Shown piece after piece: positions 5,457-5,686 of a stretch of DNA of 5,686 nucleotides (position 1 is its first letter; each line of letters begins with the position of its first letter). Location of the stretch: positions 1 through 5,686 of the forward strand of contig JACCSL010000808.1 of assembly GCA_013812995.1 (NCBI GenBank), given 5' to 3'. This DNA comes from Ardenticatenales bacterium (GTDB taxonomy: Bacteria; Chloroflexota; Anaerolineae; Ardenticatenales; Ardenticatenaceae). Made by a program: the position numbers and the translations under genes. The notes below the pieces were generated by a model. The model had not been told where the DNA came from and ran no database searches. It saw only the letters and a program-made list of their open reading frames with translations.

Positions 5457-5686
5457 GGGCCCGAAACAAACATTCGTGTCATGAGCCGCCATAGGAGGGC
5501 TTTCACCGACTGTGAGACCAGGATTGCGCCAAAAATCGGGGCTGTTTTTGGGACCAGCAACCTGACTGACTGACAAATCTTTTTTATGTGCATCTCAGCA
5601 CCTCTGCCATCTATATCTCGTGGTTGCTGCTGCCAGATACCCACAAGATATAGTATGGGGTGACGGGCTTTCTGGATCTGTTGGAG
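5450..5686 (-). CDS. Partial transposase C-terminus with a read-out tail
   Basis: A minus-strand frame enters from beyond the right edge with no start in view. Its first visible residues include QKARHPILYLVGIW and QQQPRDID, then HIKKICQSV, the last spelled by the IS terminus itself. A short hydrophobic RHPxLYLVGxW segment close to the end resembles the C-termini I recall for IS4-like transposases in Chloroflexota; this is memory, not a search. The frame has no stop within the IS, because the terminus read outward (GTCAGTCAGTCAG) lacks stops in any frame. It therefore runs on about 37 codons into flanking DNA, to TGA at 5452-5450, where it overlaps the convergent end of the AhpD-like gene by 7 bases. 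Whether the element normally has its own stop cannot be told from one end. Confidence 0.45.
   Translation of the reverse strand, partial: LQQIQKARHPILYLVGIWQQQPRDIDGRGAEMHIKKICQSVRLLVPKTAPIFGAILVSQSVKALLWRLMTRMFVSGPQ
5529..5551. terminator. Weak AT-rich hairpin between the AhpD-like gene and the right IS
   Basis: CCAAAAA (5529-5535) pairs with TTTTTGG (5545-5551) across a 9-base loop. It lies about 75 bases past the stop of the AhpD-like gene and just before the IS terminus. The stem is too AT-rich to be a convincing intrinsic terminator, but it is the only candidate on this side. Confidence 0.25.
5562..5577 (+). repeat. IS terminal inverted repeat, right copy
   Basis: CTGACTGACTGACAAA, the exact reverse complement of 112-127. 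A related, imperfect copy (AGATTTGTAAGTC, 562-574, 12 of 13 bases matching the reverse complement of 5568-5580) lies inside the foldback near the left end. Confidence 0.6.
5611..5653 (-). repeat. 13-base stem-loop near the 3' end of the right IS
   Basis: CTATATCTCGTGG (5611-5623) and CCACAAGATATAG (5641-5653) are inverted repeats with one difference and a 17-base loop. In minus-strand RNA the single difference becomes a G.U pair, so all 13 positions pair. On the plus strand it is a C.A mismatch. The structure therefore favours the transposase mRNA, about 35-50 bases before the IS end. Confidence 0.5.

Larger units (their letters stand above)
5562..5686 (-). mobile_element. Right-edge insertion sequence, 3' end only
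   Basis: The inverted copy of the 16-base terminus begins at 5562, and the element continues rightward out of the window. Its minus-strand frame ends at this terminus and looks like a transposase C-terminus. Read on the minus strand, this edge is a 3' end, while the left edge (1-127) is a 5' end. The two copies therefore have the same orientation and flank about 5.4 kb of cargo. Confidence 0.55.

Noticed and set aside
112..5577. Whole segment as one unit transposon with these 16-base ends as its own terminal repeats
   Set aside because: No matching short target duplications are seen just outside 112 and 5577, no transposase lies inside, and transposase-like frames lie outside the repeats, which fits two separate IS copies better.

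Overview
The window looks like GC-rich accessory DNA from a monoderm-type bacterium, most likely a Chloroflexota member (Ktedonobacter-like lineages would fit). The support is an ISKra4-type transposase remnant, two solute-binding proteins anchored as lipoproteins, and above all a PHAX-type RNA-binding domain gene next to an SSB-like OB-fold gene. I associate that pair with Chloroflexota from memory, so the taxonomic assignment is inference.

Edges. Both ends of the window appear to be pieces of one insertion-sequence family. At the left, an IS end with a 16-base terminal repeat (112-127) leads leftward to a well-placed transposase start codon (31-33, minus strand). At the right, the same 16 bases appear inverted (5562-5577) at the 3' end of a minus-strand frame that enters from beyond the window and reads like a transposase C-terminus. 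The roughly 5.4 kb between them is therefore bracketed by two like-oriented IS copies, as in a composite transposon or an IS-built accessory island.

Left interior (120-803). A piece of ISKra4-family transposase, truncated at both ends, abuts the left IS. It is followed by a 126-base foldback with 19-base arms and by a possible plus-strand gene remnant. This is layered insertion debris.

Main block (804-4223, all plus strand). It holds a Tat/lipoprotein substrate-binding protein of the Fe(III)/type-1 solute class, a stem-loop, a PHAX RNA-binding domain protein, a small SSB-like OB-fold protein, and a BMP-family (nucleoside-type) lipoprotein. The PHAX, SSB-like and BMP frames overlap one another and should be one transcription unit. 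The PHAX tail contains repeats of a GCGTTGGA-type unit and appears to lose its frame there. The alternative frame runs without a stop straight into the SSB-like gene, so a PHAX-SSB fusion product is possible. Neither binding protein has a permease or ATPase gene in view.

Right interior (4224-5561). A 600-base stretch without a convincing gene (one 26-codon ORF with a strong Shine-Dalgarno) precedes a lower-GC gene for an AhpD/carboxymuconolactone-decarboxylase-like protein with a CxxCxxxH motif. It then meets the right-hand IS end.

The most interesting point is the eukaryote-like PHAX RNA-binding domain encoded with an OB-fold nucleic-acid-binding partner, and its possible frameshift fusion.
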